Shown: positions 1 to 8,276, counted from the stretch's first letter. The stretch: 40,347 nucleotides of DNA from Klebsiella pneumoniae (GCF_000742135.1 NZ_KN046818.1:5243915-5284261), one strand, 5' to 3'. The notes: generated by a model not told the origin, from the letters alone. Numbers and translations: made by a program.

Positions 1-179
1 TATGCGGTATTAGCTACCGTTTCCAGTAGTTATCCCCCTCCATCAGGCAGTTTCCCAGACATTACTCACCCGTCCGCCGCTCGTCACCCGAGAGCAAGCT
101 CTCTGTGCTACCGCTCGACTTGCATGTGTTAGGCCTGCCGCCAGCGTTCAATCTGAGCCATGATCAAACTCTTCAATTT
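1..179 (-). rRNA. rrsE: 16S ribosomal RNA, 5' end only (rrnE-like operon)
   Basis: The reverse complement starts AAATTGAAGAGTTTGATCAT, the mature 5' end of enterobacterial 16S rRNA, and continues through the universal 27F primer region and the first variable loop. The gene runs off the left edge, so only about 179 nt are present. The loop with AGAGAGCTTGCTCTC is the form I know from Klebsiella pneumoniae. The operon letter is inferred from the neighbouring purH, which adjoins rrnE in E. coli. Confidence 0.97.
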
Positions 180-310
180 AAGTTTGATGCTCAAAGAATT
201 AAACTTCGTAATGAATTACGTGTTCACTCTTGAGACTTGGTATTCATTTTTCGTCCGAGGACGTTAAGAATCCATGTCACTTTGAGTGCCCACACAGATT
301 GTCTGATAAA

Positions 311-323
311 TTGTTAAAGAGCA
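311..323 (-). promoter_or_regulatory. rrn leader boxA antitermination site
   Basis: The minus strand reads TGCTCTTTAACAA, the boxA element of the E. coli rrn leader, about 130 nt upstream of mature 16S. It recruits NusB/NusE and related factors so that RNA polymerase resists Rho across the rRNA operon. The surrounding 180-360 is the rRNA leader and holds the sequences that pair around 16S for RNase III processing. Confidence 0.9.
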
Positions 324-361
324 GTTGCGACGCGCTTTAGCGCTCTGTCGCGAGGTGGCGT

Positions 362-389
362 ATATTACGCTTTCCTCTTTCAGAGTCAA
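362..389 (-). promoter_or_regulatory. rrn P2 promoter
   Basis: On the minus strand a -35 box TTGACT (384-389) and a -10 box TAATAT (362-367) are separated by 16 bp. Position and sequence match the P2 promoter of E. coli rrn operons, which lies about 100 bp downstream of P1 and gives a lower, steadier output. Confidence 0.88.
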
Positions 390-470
390 CCCGTTTTTCA
401 GGATTTTTCTCTGCAACCGAACCGGCTGTTTGTGTGAAGTGATTCACATCCGCCGTGTCGATGGAGGCGC

Positions 471-520
471 ATTATAGGGAGTTCTCGAGCGTCCGCAATA
501 GAAAAATGGCAGAAAAATGA
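471..520 (-). promoter_or_regulatory. rrn P1 promoter with UP element
   Basis: The minus strand carries TTGCGG (493-498), a 16-bp spacer and a consensus TATAAT (471-476), followed by a GC-rich discriminator GCGCCTCC. The 16-bp spacer and GC discriminator are typical of rrn P1 promoters, which respond to ppGpp and initiating NTP. The A/T runs at about 499-520 upstream of the -35 look like an UP element for the alpha C-terminal domain. The start region resembles E. coli rrnE P1. Confidence 0.9.
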
Positions 521-680
521 CTGACTGCTGCATTCCCCAGCAAAACCCCGCTTTATACCTCGTTACACACAGAATTATCCACAGGAGAGCGTAAAAACAT
601 GACCGCTAGCCCCGTGGATCGCCAGCTATATAGAAGGAGAATCACCGGCCTGGAGAGAAACATAAAAATTCGCGAGCGTT

Positions 681-702
681 GCGCAAACGTTTTCGTTACA
701 AT
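681..702 (+). promoter_or_regulatory. PurR operator and putative -10 box of purHD
   Basis: GCGCAAACGTTTTCGT at 681-696 is a near-palindromic PUR box (consensus ACGCAAACGTTTGCGT), where PurR with hypoxanthine or guanine represses purine genes. TACAAT at 697-702 abuts it and is a likely -10 for purHD, so a bound repressor would cover the promoter spacer. No good -35 is visible at 17 bp. The arrangement is that of E. coli purHD. Confidence 0.85.
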
Positions 703-733
703 GCCGCGCTATGACACGGATGCCCGGTTGGGT

Positions 734-771
734 GCGTTAGGTGAGTTTTTAGGCAAAAACTCACCTAACGC
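734..771 (+). repeat. Perfect 17-bp inverted repeat in the purH leader
   Basis: Left arm 734-750 and right arm 755-771 are exact reverse complements, with a 4-nt AGGC loop. The structure lies between the purH -10 box and the purH ribosome binding site, so it would form in the 5' UTR. No T run follows it on either strand, because the T/A runs are inside the stem. It is therefore not a classic intrinsic terminator. Its function is unknown to me. Confidence 0.9.
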
Positions 772-806
772 TCTCTGTAATGTTCAAATCCTGGGGATTT
801 AATACC

Positions 807-2396
807 ATGCAACAACGTCGTCCAGTCCGCCGCGCTCTGCTCAGTGTTTCTGACAAGGCCGGTATCGTCGAATTCGCGCAGGCGCTTTCCGCTCGTGGTG
901 TCGAGCTGCTGTCCACCGGCGGCACCGCTCGCCTGCTGGCAGATAAAGGCCTGCCGGTTACCGAAGTCTCTGACTACACCGGTTTCCCGGAAATGATGGA
1001 TGGACGCGTGAAGACCCTGCATCCGAAAGTACACGGCGGCATCCTCGGTCGTCGCGGTCAGGATGACGGTATCATGCAGCAACACGGTATCGCGCCTATC
1101 GATATGGTTGTCGTGAACCTTTACCCGTTCGCCCAGACCGTCGCTCGTGAAGGGTGCTCGCTGGAAGACGCGGTGGAAAACATCGATATCGGCGGCCCGA
1201 CCATGGTGCGCTCTGCGGCGAAGAACCATAAAGATGTCGCCATCGTGGTTAAGAGCAGCGACTACGACGCCATTATTAATGAGATGGACGCCAACGAAGG
1301 TTCTCTCACGCTGGCCACCCGCTTCGACCTCGCCATTAAAGCCTTCGAACACACCGCCGCTTACGACAGCATGATCGCCAACTACTTCGGCAGCATGGTT
1401 CCGGCCTATCACGGCGAAAGCAAAGAAGCCGCTGGCCGCTTCCCGCGTACCCTGAATCTGAACTTCATTAAGAAGCAGGATATGCGCTACGGCGAAAACA
1501 GCCACCAGCAGGCGGCTTTCTATATAGAAGAGAATGTAAAAGAGGCCTCCGTGGCGACCGCCACTCAGCTGCAGGGCAAAGCGCTCTCCTATAACAACAT
1601 TGCCGATACCGATGCGGCGCTGGAGTGTGTAAAAGAGTTCAACGAGCCGGCCTGCGTTATCGTTAAGCACGCCAACCCGTGCGGCGTTGCCGTCAGCAAC
1701 TCGATTCTTGACGCCTACGATCGCGCTTACAAAACCGACCCAACCTCCGCGTTCGGCGGCATCATCGCCTTTAACCGCGAGCTGGATGCTGAAACCGCGC
1801 AGGCGATCATCTCTCGCCAGTTCGTCGAAGTGATCATCGCGCCATCCGCCAGCGAAGAAGCGCTGCAAATCACCGCCGCGAAGCAGAACGTCCGCGTACT
1901 GACCTGCGGCCAGTGGGATACTCGCGTTGCCGGCCTCGATTTCAAACGCGTTAACGGTGGTCTGCTGGTTCAGGACCGCGATCTCGGCATGGTCACCGCA
2001 GGTGAACTGCGCGTGGTCAGCAAACGTCAGCCAACCGAGCAGGAACTGCGCGATGCGCTGTTCTGCTGGAAAGTGGCGAAATTCGTCAAATCCAACGCCA
2101 TTGTGTATGCCAAAGATAATATGACCATCGGTATAGGCGCCGGTCAGATGAGCCGCGTCTACTCGGCGAAAATCGCCGGAATTAAAGCCGGTGATGAAGG
2201 TCTGGAAGTGAAAGGTTCCGCCATGGCCTCTGACGCTTTCTTCCCGTTCCGCGACGGCATCGATGCCGCAGCCGCGGTAGGCATCACCTGCGTTATTCAG
2301 CCGGGCGGCTCTATCCGTGACGACGAAGTGATTGCCGCCGCTGACGAACACGGCATCGCCATGATCTTCACCGACATGCGCCACTTCCGCCATTAA
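807..2396 (+). CDS. purH: Bifunctional AICAR transformylase / IMP cyclohydrolase
   Basis: PurH does the last two steps of de novo IMP synthesis in the cytosol: formylation of AICAR with 10-formyl-THF, then ring closure to IMP. The 529-residue product matches E. coli PurH nearly end to end. The N-terminal third is the MGS-like cyclohydrolase domain, with STGGTA and [10 protein letters not shown]. The rest is the transformylase, with the KHANPCG catalytic segment near residue 287. The open frame extends 9 codons upstream, but ATG 807 follows GGGGA at 793-797 with proper spacing and gives the family length. It is the first gene of purHD, 15 bp before purD, under the PurR box at 681. Confidence 0.98.
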   Translation: MQQRRPVRRALLSVSDKAGIVEFAQALSARGVELLSTGGTARLLADKGLPVTEVSDYTGFPEMMDGRVKTLHPKVHGGILGRRGQDDGIMQQHGIAPIDMVVVNLYPFAQTVAREGCSLEDAVENIDIGGPTMVRSAAKNHKDVAIVVKSSDYDAIINEMDANEGSLTLATRFDLAIKAFEHTAAYDSMIANYFGSMVPAYHGESKEAAGRFPRTLNLNFIKKQDMRYGENSHQQAAFYIEENVKEASVATATQLQGKALSYNNIADTDAALECVKEFNEPACVIVKHANPCGVAVSNSILDAYDRAYKTDPTSAFGGIIAFNRELDAETAQAIISRQFVEVIIAPSASEEALQITAAKQNVRVLTCGQWDTRVAGLDFKRVNGGLLVQDRDLGMVTAGELRVVSKRQPTEQELRDALFCWKVAKFVKSNAIVYAKDNMTIGIGAGQMSRVYSAKIAGIKAGDEGLEVKGSAMASDAFFPFRDGIDAAAAVGITCVIQPGGSIRDDEVIAAADEHGIAMIFTDMRHFRH

Positions 2397-2411
2397 TTCC
2401 TGGAGCAGCAG

Positions 2412-3707
2412 ATGAAAGTATTAGTAATCGGCAACGGCGGGCGCGAGCACGCGCTGGCCTGGAAAGCGGCTCAGTCGCCGCTGGTTGATACCGTCTATGT
2501 CGCGCCGGGCAACGCCGGTACCGCGCTGGAGCCGTCGCTGCAAAACGTCGCCATCGGCGTCACCGATATTCCGGCGCTGCTTCGCTTCGCGCAGGATGAG
2601 AACATCGATCTGACCATCGTTGGCCCGGAAGCGCCGTTGGTCATTGGCGTGGTCGACGCGTTCCGTGCCGCCGGGCTGAACATCTTCGGGCCAACCGAAG
2701 GCGCCGCGCAGCTGGAAGGCTCAAAAGCCTTCACCAAAGATTTTCTCGCCCGTCATCATATTCCGACGGCGGAATACCAGAACTTCACCGAAGTGGAGCC
2801 TGCGCTGGCTTATCTGCGCGAGAAAGGCGCGCCGATCGTCATCAAAGCCGACGGTCTGGCGGCGGGTAAAGGCGTTATCGTGGCGATGACCCTCGAGGAA
2901 GCCGAAGCGGCGGTCAAAGATATGTTGGCCGGCAACGCCTTTGGCGACGCAGGCCACCGCATCGTGATTGAAGAGTTCCTCGATGGCGAAGAGGCTAGCT
3001 TTATTGTGATGGTCGACGGCGAGCACGTCCTGCCGATGGCCACCAGCCAGGATCACAAGCGCGTCGGCAACGGCGATACCGGCCCGAACACCGGCGGAAT
3101 GGGGGCGTACTCCCCGGCGCCGGTGGTTACTGACGAAGTCCACCAGCGCACCATGGAGCGGATTATCTGGCCAACCGTGAAAGGCATGGCCGCTGAAGGC
3201 AACACCTATACCGGTTTCCTCTACGCCGGTCTGATGATCGACAAGCAGGGCAACCCGAAGGTGATTGAGTTCAACTGCCGCTTTGGCGACCCGGAAACCC
3301 AACCGATCATGCTGCGCATGAAGTCCGACCTGGTCGAGCTGTGCCTCGCCGCCTGCGCGGGCAAGCTGGACGAGAAAACCTCCGAGTGGGATGACCGCGC
3401 GTCGCTGGGCGTGGTGGTTGCCGCCGGCGGCTATCCGGGCAGCTACAATACGGGCGATGAGATCTACGGCCTGCCGCAGCAGGAAGTCGCAGACGGTAAG
3501 GTCTTCCACGCCGGCACCAAACTGTCTGACGACCAGCGCGTGGTCACCAACGGCGGGCGCGTGCTGTGCGTCACCGCGCTGGGTGACTCCGTGGCGCAGG
3601 CGCAGCAGCGCGCCTACCAGCTGCTGACCGACATTCGCTGGGACGGTAGCTTTAGCCGTAGCGATATCGGCTGGCGCGCCATCGAACGTGAAAAGGCTAA
3701 CGGCTAA
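2412..3707 (+). CDS. purD: Phosphoribosylamine-glycine ligase (GAR synthetase)
   Basis: PurD joins glycine to 5-phosphoribosylamine using ATP, the second step of purine synthesis. The 431-residue protein is an ATP-grasp ligase. The N-terminal Rossmann-like motif VIGNGGREHALAW is at residues 5-17. The ATP-grasp core includes KADGLAAGKGV and the metal-binding EFNCRFGDPE segment. E. coli PurD is 429 residues. It is cotranscribed with purH, with GGAG about 8 nt before its ATG. Its last 11 bp overlap the 3' end of the convergent zraR gene, with no terminator hairpin between the two. Confidence 0.98.
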   Translation: MKVLVIGNGGREHALAWKAAQSPLVDTVYVAPGNAGTALEPSLQNVAIGVTDIPALLRFAQDENIDLTIVGPEAPLVIGVVDAFRAAGLNIFGPTEGAAQLEGSKAFTKDFLARHHIPTAEYQNFTEVEPALAYLREKGAPIVIKADGLAAGKGVIVAMTLEEAEAAVKDMLAGNAFGDAGHRIVIEEFLDGEEASFIVMVDGEHVLPMATSQDHKRVGNGDTGPNTGGMGAYSPAPVVTDEVHQRTMERIIWPTVKGMAAEGNTYTGFLYAGLMIDKQGNPKVIEFNCRFGDPETQPIMLRMKSDLVELCLAACAGKLDEKTSEWDDRASLGVVVAAGGYPGSYNTGDEIYGLPQQEVADGKVFHAGTKLSDDQRVVTNGGRVLCVTALGDSVAQAQQRAYQLLTDIRWDGSFSRSDIGWRAIEREKANG

Positions 3708-5028
3708 GTTTCGCCAGCAGCGTTTTGCGCGTAATGCCTAACTGACGGGCGGCTTCGGTTTTGTTGCCGCCCGTTTTTTCCAGCGCCGCCAGAATCACCT
3801 CTTTCTCCACTTCCACTAACGGCTGAATTCCCCCCTCCTCGCTCCCGACTGATGGCAGCGGCGTACCGGCGATCGCCAGGGGCAGTTCTCGCTCAGAGAT
3901 ATAGTTTCCGGTCAGTAGCACCACCGCCCGCTCCACCGCGTTTTCCAGCTCGCGAATATTGCCCGGCCAGGGGTAGTGGATCAGCAGGTCCATCGCCTGT
4001 GGCGTGAACCCCTTTACCGTCTTACGATTGCGTTCGGTATAGCGTTTGAGAAAATGCTGCGCCAGCTGCGGAATATCTTCCCGTCGCCGGCGCAGCGGTG
4101 GTATCTCGATGGTCACAACGTTGAGTCGGTAATAGAGATCCTGGCGAAAGCGCCCGGCGCTCACCTCTTCCGCAAGGTTGCGATGGGTGGCGGCGATAAG
4201 CCGCACATCAACGGCAAGCGTCTGGTTGCTGCCGACCCGCTGCACCTCCCGCTCCTGAATCGCCCGCAGCAAGCGGACCTGCATCACTGGCGAGATATCG
4301 CCTATCTCATCAAGAAACAGCGTGCCGCCATCCGCTTCGACAAAGCGTCCTTCCCGCCGCCGATCCGCCCCGGTAAACGCCCCTTTTTCATGGCCGAAGA
4401 GTTCCGACTCCAGCAGTGACTCATTCAGCGCCGCGCAGTTGAGCGTGACCAACGGCTTGTCACGACGCTCGCTGCAGGCGTGGATGGCGTGCGCCACCAG
4501 CTCCTTACCGGTTCCCGACTCCCCATAAATCAGCACCGTCGCGTCCGAAGGGGCCACCAGCGTAATATCGTTAAGAAGCGCCTGCATCGCCGGGCTGTCG
4601 CCAATCATGCCCCACCGTGAATCCGTCGCAACGCTGGGGTCGCTCTCGCTCTGCCGGGTGTGCGCCAATGCCTGAACCAGCGTCTGCTGCAGGGTGTCAA
4701 AATCCAGCGGTTTAACCAGATAATCCAGCGCCCCGGACTTAATAGCTTCTACCGCCGTACCGACGCTGGAAAACGCCGTCATGATCAGCACCGGTATCGC
4801 CGGGTTATAGGCCTTAATCTCTTTTAACGTTGCGATACCGTCCATCTCCGCCATACGGATATCGCACAGCACCAGGTCGAAGACCTGCTGATGGATCTGC
4901 TCCAGCGCCTGCAGGCCGTTGTGAGCCAACCCCACCTGATAGCCCCAGCCGCGCAGCAGCGCCTGCAGGATCGTGCAGTGGCTGATGTCATCATCAACGA
5001 CCAGAATCTGTACTTTATCGCTGCTCAT
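3697..5028 (-). CDS. zraR: Sigma-54-dependent response regulator ZraR
   Basis: ZraR is the response regulator of the ZraSR zinc/envelope-stress system and activates sigma-54 promoters, including zraP and its own operon. The 443 residues show a receiver domain with phospho-acceptor Asp56 in LCDIRM and an AAA+ domain with Walker A GESGTGKE (169-176). The sigma-54 loop GAFTGA is at 216-221 and Walker B GGTLFLDE at 234-241. A C-terminal Fis-type helix-turn-helix ends in TRKTLLAKLSR. The open frame begins 29 codons earlier, but ATG 5028 has the strong SD GGAGGGA (5031-5037) and matches the E. coli start. Its start overlaps the zraS 3' end by 14 bp, indicating translational coupling. Confidence 0.97.
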   Translation of the reverse strand: MSSDKVQILVVDDDISHCTILQALLRGWGYQVGLAHNGLQALEQIHQQVFDLVLCDIRMAEMDGIATLKEIKAYNPAIPVLIMTAFSSVGTAVEAIKSGALDYLVKPLDFDTLQQTLVQALAHTRQSESDPSVATDSRWGMIGDSPAMQALLNDITLVAPSDATVLIYGESGTGKELVAHAIHACSERRDKPLVTLNCAALNESLLESELFGHEKGAFTGADRRREGRFVEADGGTLFLDEIGDISPVMQVRLLRAIQEREVQRVGSNQTLAVDVRLIAATHRNLAEEVSAGRFRQDLYYRLNVVTIEIPPLRRRREDIPQLAQHFLKRYTERNRKTVKGFTPQAMDLLIHYPWPGNIRELENAVERAVVLLTGNYISERELPLAIAGTPLPSVGSEEGGIQPLVEVEKEVILAALEKTGGNKTEAARQLGITRKTLLAKLSR

Positions 5029-6409
5029 CTTCCCTCCGTTGAGCATCCACCGGTAACCAAAGCGTAAATATCGCTCCAGCTCCCGGCTGACTTTCGGCGC
5101 GGATCGTCCCGCCATGTTGTTCGATAATATTCTGCACTACGGCCAGCCCCAGCCCGGTGCCGTCCGCCTTGGTGGTGAAATACGGCGTGAAGATAGCCTG
5201 TAACTCTTCATCGCTCATCCCCTTACCGCTATCCGTGACGACGATTTTCACCCGCTGACGATCGGCTTCGCTTGCTGTTACGCGAATGACGCCGTCACGG
5301 CCAATCGCCTGCATTGCATTCAGGTACAGATTCAACAGCACCTGATTCAGGCGATCGGGGTCGGCGCTGATCGTGGTTAACTCAGGTCGCGGAGTAAATT
5401 GCAGCGCGATCCCGCGGCTCTGCGCATCCTGGCTTACCAACTGCAATGAGTGGCGGATAAGCGCGTTGATATCGACTGTCTGGTAGTTTAGATGGGCGGG
5501 CCGGACCAGCTCCAGCAGCTCGCTGACCACCCGGTTCAGGCGATCAGCCTCTTTGGCCATCACCTGGGCTAACTGATGCGACTCGCCGCCAGGCGGCGTG
5601 CGCTCGGCAAAATATTTCGCCAGCCCTTTAATCGACGAGAGCGGGTTGCGGATCTCGTGCGCGACCCCCGCCGCCAGATGGCCAAGCGCCACCAGCTTTT
5701 CCTTGCGGGCCATCGCCTCCAGCAGCTGTTTCCGCGAGCGACGATAGCGGCGGAACCAGAACTGAGCGAGGATCGTCGCCGCTATCACCAGCGCGGCGGC
5801 ACCCAGCATGATGGCCATATTCCGCTGCCCGCGGGCCTGCGCGGCATCCAGCTCGCGGCTATCAAAGGCGATAAAAATCACCTGCGGGACGGTGGCCTGA
5901 GCCAGGGCGCTATTGCCGCGGTTCATCATTCCCATATGGTGGCCGCGGGCCGGATTAAGCGGGCGAAAATGGCGATAGATCTCCAGCGCCGGCTGCGGTT
6001 CGCTAAGCCGGCGCCAGCGGGCCTGTTCGCCAACCGCTAACGCACGCATCTGCGCCGGGCTATACAGCGTTTTACCCACCTGCTGCGGATCGCTATGGGC
6101 GATAATTTTACCGTTTTCATCGGTCACCGCGAACCACAGGACGCCCGGTTGCCAGGCCATCTCTTCCAGCAGGGCCTGCAGCTGCGCATGATGCATACGC
6201 ATCCCCATCCCGACGCGCGTGCCGGACTCCAGCGCGCGGATCAGCACGCTCCCTTTCTCTTCAATGGTTTGTCGGGCAGCGGTCGTCTCGCGACCGTAGT
6301 CGCGGACGATCATCGCGGAGAACAGCATGACCAGCAGCACAACCGTGCCGGTCAGCAGCCAGCTCAGCGCGCCAGCGGCGGCGTCCCGGGAGAGAGATTT
6401 GATCTTCAT
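5015..6409 (-). CDS. zraS: Membrane sensor histidine kinase ZraS
   Basis: ZraS is the inner-membrane kinase that phosphorylates ZraR in response to zinc and envelope stress. The 464 residues show a transmembrane helix at about 17-34, a periplasmic sensor region containing MGMGMRMHH, and a second helix at about 199-219. The cytoplasmic kinase has His251 in GVAHEIRNPL as phosphorylation site. An N box (LNLYLNAMQAIG) and the G boxes DSGKGM and GTGLGLAV follow. E. coli ZraS is 465 residues. The operon starts from the sigma-54 promoter at 6455-6470. The periplasmic part is the least conserved against E. coli as I recall it. Confidence 0.97.
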   Translation of the reverse strand: MKIKSLSRDAAAGALSWLLTGTVVLLVMLFSAMIVRDYGRETTAARQTIEEKGSVLIRALESGTRVGMGMRMHHAQLQALLEEMAWQPGVLWFAVTDENGKIIAHSDPQQVGKTLYSPAQMRALAVGEQARWRRLSEPQPALEIYRHFRPLNPARGHHMGMMNRGNSALAQATVPQVIFIAFDSRELDAAQARGQRNMAIMLGAAALVIAATILAQFWFRRYRRSRKQLLEAMARKEKLVALGHLAAGVAHEIRNPLSSIKGLAKYFAERTPPGGESHQLAQVMAKEADRLNRVVSELLELVRPAHLNYQTVDINALIRHSLQLVSQDAQSRGIALQFTPRPELTTISADPDRLNQVLLNLYLNAMQAIGRDGVIRVTASEADRQRVKIVVTDSGKGMSDEELQAIFTPYFTTKADGTGLGLAVVQNIIEQHGGTIRAESQPGAGAIFTLWLPVDAQRREDEQR

Positions 6410-6454
6410 CGGCGAGTCCTTGTCATCTCTTTTTCACTATCTTCAGGCTCCTTC

Positions 6455-6470
6455 AGCAGAAATCATGCCA
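6455..6470 (-). promoter_or_regulatory. Sigma-54 (-24/-12) promoter of zraSR
   Basis: The minus strand reads TGGCATGATTTCTGCT. GG and GC are exactly 10 bp apart, the invariant spacing of a sigma-54 promoter. It sits about 45 bp upstream of the zraS start codon, on the zraS side of the ZraR inverted repeat. This fits autoregulation by ZraR, known in E. coli. Confidence 0.88.
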
Positions 6471-6518
6471 TGTTTCCGCGCGGCCAATCCTGCTCTCAAA
6501 CATATCGCCTGCGCTTAA

Positions 6519-6570
6519 GCGAGTAAAAATGACTCGCCTGACCCTGGCGGAACGGGTCATTTTTACTCGC
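6519..6570. promoter_or_regulatory. ZraR upstream activating sites (15-bp inverted repeat)
   Basis: GCGAGTAAAAATGAC (6519-6533) and its exact reverse complement (6556-6570) flank a 22-bp spacer, midway between the two divergent sigma-54 promoters. This is the expected enhancer position for ZraR, and similar GAGTAAAAATGACTC elements are bound by ZraR in E. coli. Each arm is about 50 bp from its own -24 element. Confidence 0.87.
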
Positions 6571-6620
6571 TCTCCTTGGCAACGGCTTCGGCAGGCCCAC
6601 ACAGACGGGCTTTTTCAGAC

Positions 6621-6636
6621 TGGCATGGAAGATGCA
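6621..6636 (+). promoter_or_regulatory. Sigma-54 (-24/-12) promoter of zraP
   Basis: TGGCATGGAAGATGCA has GG at 6622-6623 and GC at 6634-6635 with the required 10-bp gap. It lies 32 bp upstream of the zraP ATG, which predicts transcription starting near 6647. It is the mirror partner of the zraSR promoter. Confidence 0.9.
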
Positions 6637-6668
6637 ATACCGAGGGAAACCACACAGGAGAAAATGCC

Positions 6669-7106
6669 ATGAAACGGAACCGTACCTTACCTCTCGCCCT
6701 CGTTACCTTTGCCGCGCTGACCTTCGCCAGCAACGCGGCCTGGGCCAACCACCACTGGGGCAACAATAACGGGATGGGCAACCAGGGCTACAGTCAGCTG
6801 ACCCAGGAGCAGCAGGCTACCGTGCAAAAGCTGCATAACGATTACTATGCGCAAACCAGCGCCCTGCGCCAGCAGCTGCAGTCCAAACGCTATGAGTACA
6901 ATGCGCTGCTCACGGCGCAAAAGCCGGACAGCGGGAAAATTGAAGCTGTCGCTCAGGAGATGGAAGGCTTACGCCAGAAGCTGGATCAGCAGCGGGTGAA
7001 GTTTGATATCGCCCTGGCTGAGGCAGGCGTTCCCCGCGGCGCAGGAATGGGATATGGCGGCTGTCGCGGTAGCGCCGGCGGTCATATGGGCATGAACCAC
7101 TGGTAA
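6669..7106 (+). CDS. zraP: Zinc-responsive periplasmic chaperone ZraP
   Basis: ZraP is a periplasmic zinc-binding, oligomeric chaperone of the Spy/CpxP-like (LTXXQ) group. It modulates ZraSR signalling during envelope stress. The 145-residue product has a signal peptide (about 1-26, ending ASNAAWA) and a His-rich mature start (NHHWGNN). A helical segment starts with LTQEQQATVQKLHNDYY, and the tail is rich in Gly, His and Met with a single Cys (GGCRG, HMGMNHW). A longer in-frame start at 6576 lies upstream of the sigma-54 promoter and cannot be used from it. ATG 6669 has AGGAG at 6656-6660 and encodes the signal peptide. E. coli ZraP is 141 residues. Confidence 0.96.
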   Translation: MKRNRTLPLALVTFAALTFASNAAWANHHWGNNNGMGNQGYSQLTQEQQATVQKLHNDYYAQTSALRQQLQSKRYEYNALLTAQKPDSGKIEAVAQEMEGLRQKLDQQRVKFDIALAEAGVPRGAGMGYGGCRGSAGGHMGMNHW

Positions 7107-7109
7107 AGG

Positions 7110-7811
7110 TTAGAAGCTTTTTTCCGTCGGCTGCCAGGTGCAGAAGTTTTCATTGGCGACCAGCAGCAGTTGAGAGCCTTCCGGCGCCTCCAGCCAGGCA
7201 ATGCTCACAGCGGCGGAAGCGTGGCTCTGGCGGCGTTCAATGTGCGCCAGGGCCCGGCTATCGAGGTCGGGCGTAACCGTCTGCCCTTCGCAGGTCAGCA
7301 CGGTATGCGCGGCAGCGTTCCAGCGCCCCTGGCGCAGGACGACCCGCCCCTGGCGGAGGGCGTCGCTGGTCTGGCGGATCTGCTCGGCGCGATAACGATA
7401 TAGCGCGACCTGGTCGCTGGAGAGCTGCTGCTTCTGCCCGTCCACTTCCCGTTGCATAAAGCTCAGATCGCCCTGCGCGTCGAAACGGGCGCGAATATGT
7501 TCCGGCGGTTTGCCATAGACATTGAGTTCGATAAGCGCCAGTTGATCGCCCTGCCAGCGATATTCGCTGGTCGAAGTGTCCCCGTGACGCCACGGGCTGA
7601 AGGCGGCGAGAAGATGGACTTCATCGCCAGAATCTTTACGCCAGATGCGCATCGCTCCCTGATTGTCCGCATATCCGCTGGCGGTAAACGGCGGTAGCGA
7701 CGTGTCGTGGCTGCAGGCAGTCAGCAACAGGATGCCCGCCAGCGCCAGAGGCCGGCGCCAGACAGACAAAAGGGGCTTAATAGCCCCTTCGATAAAACTG
7801 TTCACTGCCAC
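7110..7811 (-). CDS. yjaH: DUF1481 family lipoprotein YjaH
   Basis: This is a protein of unknown function similar along its length to E. coli YjaH (about 231 residues). The 233-residue frame has a hydrophobic segment LALAGILLLTAC, a lipobox with Cys at about residue 33, so an envelope lipoprotein is likely. The body contains EYRWQGD and DLSFMQREVDGQKQQLSSDQ. The called start is GTG at 7811, only 6 nt after the hupA stop. The hupA terminator hairpin lies inside the first 15 codons. An in-frame TTG at 7769, just after that hairpin, would give 219 residues with a more usual signal peptide. The start is uncertain. Confidence 0.85.
   Translation of the reverse strand: MAVNSFIEGAIKPLLSVWRRPLALAGILLLTACSHDTSLPPFTASGYADNQGAMRIWRKDSGDEVHLLAAFSPWRHGDTSTSEYRWQGDQLALIELNVYGKPPEHIRARFDAQGDLSFMQREVDGQKQQLSSDQVALYRYRAEQIRQTSDALRQGRVVLRQGRWNAAAHTVLTCEGQTVTPDLDSRALAHIERRQSHASAAVSIAWLEAPEGSQLLLVANENFCTWQPTEKSF
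7768..7789 (-). terminator. hupA terminator-like hairpin inside the yjaH start region
   Basis: On the minus strand an 8-bp stem (AAGGGGCT / AGCCCCTT) with a 4-nt loop is followed by a short T run (TTTTG across 7771-7767). It lies about 30 nt after the hupA stop codon, the right place to end the abundant hupA message. The U tract is short, so some read-through into yjaH is plausible. Confidence 0.72.
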
Positions 7812-7817
7812 GCGGTC

Positions 7818-8090
7818 TTACTTAACTGCGTCTTTCAGTGCTTTGCCAGAAACAAATGCCGGCACGTTAGCTGCAGCGATTTTGATCTCTTTACCGGTCT
7901 GCGGGTTGCGGCCAGTACGCTCAGCGCGGTGGTTCACTTTGAAGGTACCGAAACCAACCAGTTGAACAGCATCACCTTCTTTCAGAGACTCAGTAATTGC
8001 AGCCAGGGTAGATTCCAGGGCAGCTTTAGCCTGTGCTTTGGACAGGTCAGCTTTGTCCGCAATTACATCAATCAGTTGAGTCTTGTTCAT
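7818..8090 (-). CDS. hupA: DNA-binding protein HU, alpha subunit
   Basis: HU-alpha is a nucleoid-associated protein that bends DNA without sequence preference and works as a homodimer or with HU-beta. The 90 residues match E. coli HupA, with [14 protein letters not shown] at the start. The DNA-binding beta arm contains [20 protein letters not shown], including the Pro that intercalates at kinks. AAGGA lies 9 nt before the ATG. The 186 bp upstream, to yjaG, must hold its promoter, but I could not assign -35/-10 boxes with confidence. Confidence 0.98.
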   Translation of the reverse strand: MNKTQLIDVIADKADLSKAQAKAALESTLAAITESLKEGDAVQLVGFGTFKVNHRAERTGRNPQTGKEIKIAAANVPAFVSGKALKDAVK

Positions 8091-8276
8091 AAGTTATCCT
8101 TACAATGTGTTTATCGCTTGCTAAGCATCGAGTGCGACGGAAATGCCAAAAAAGCACCCTCCTGCATACACGCACCGATAGCCACTTTTTTTCGCCCTCC
8201 AAATGTAGACCAGACGGGGGGCGGAATGGAAGCCTTCAGACGCTACAATTCAGGCGGTAAATCACGTTTTCTGGTC

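Noticed and set aside
599..802. A 67-codon open frame before purH
   Set aside because: It covers the PurR box, the purH -10 and the hairpin, so it overlaps the regulatory region. No family similarity is seen.
765..2393. A 542-codon open frame antisense to purH
   Set aside because: Shadow of purH; composition is typical of reversed coding sequence and no domain is evident.
6578..6592. TTGGCAACGGCTTCGGCA as the zraP sigma-54 promoter
   Set aside because: GG and GC are 11 bp apart, not 10. The site at 6621-6636 has exact spacing and a better distance from the zraP start.
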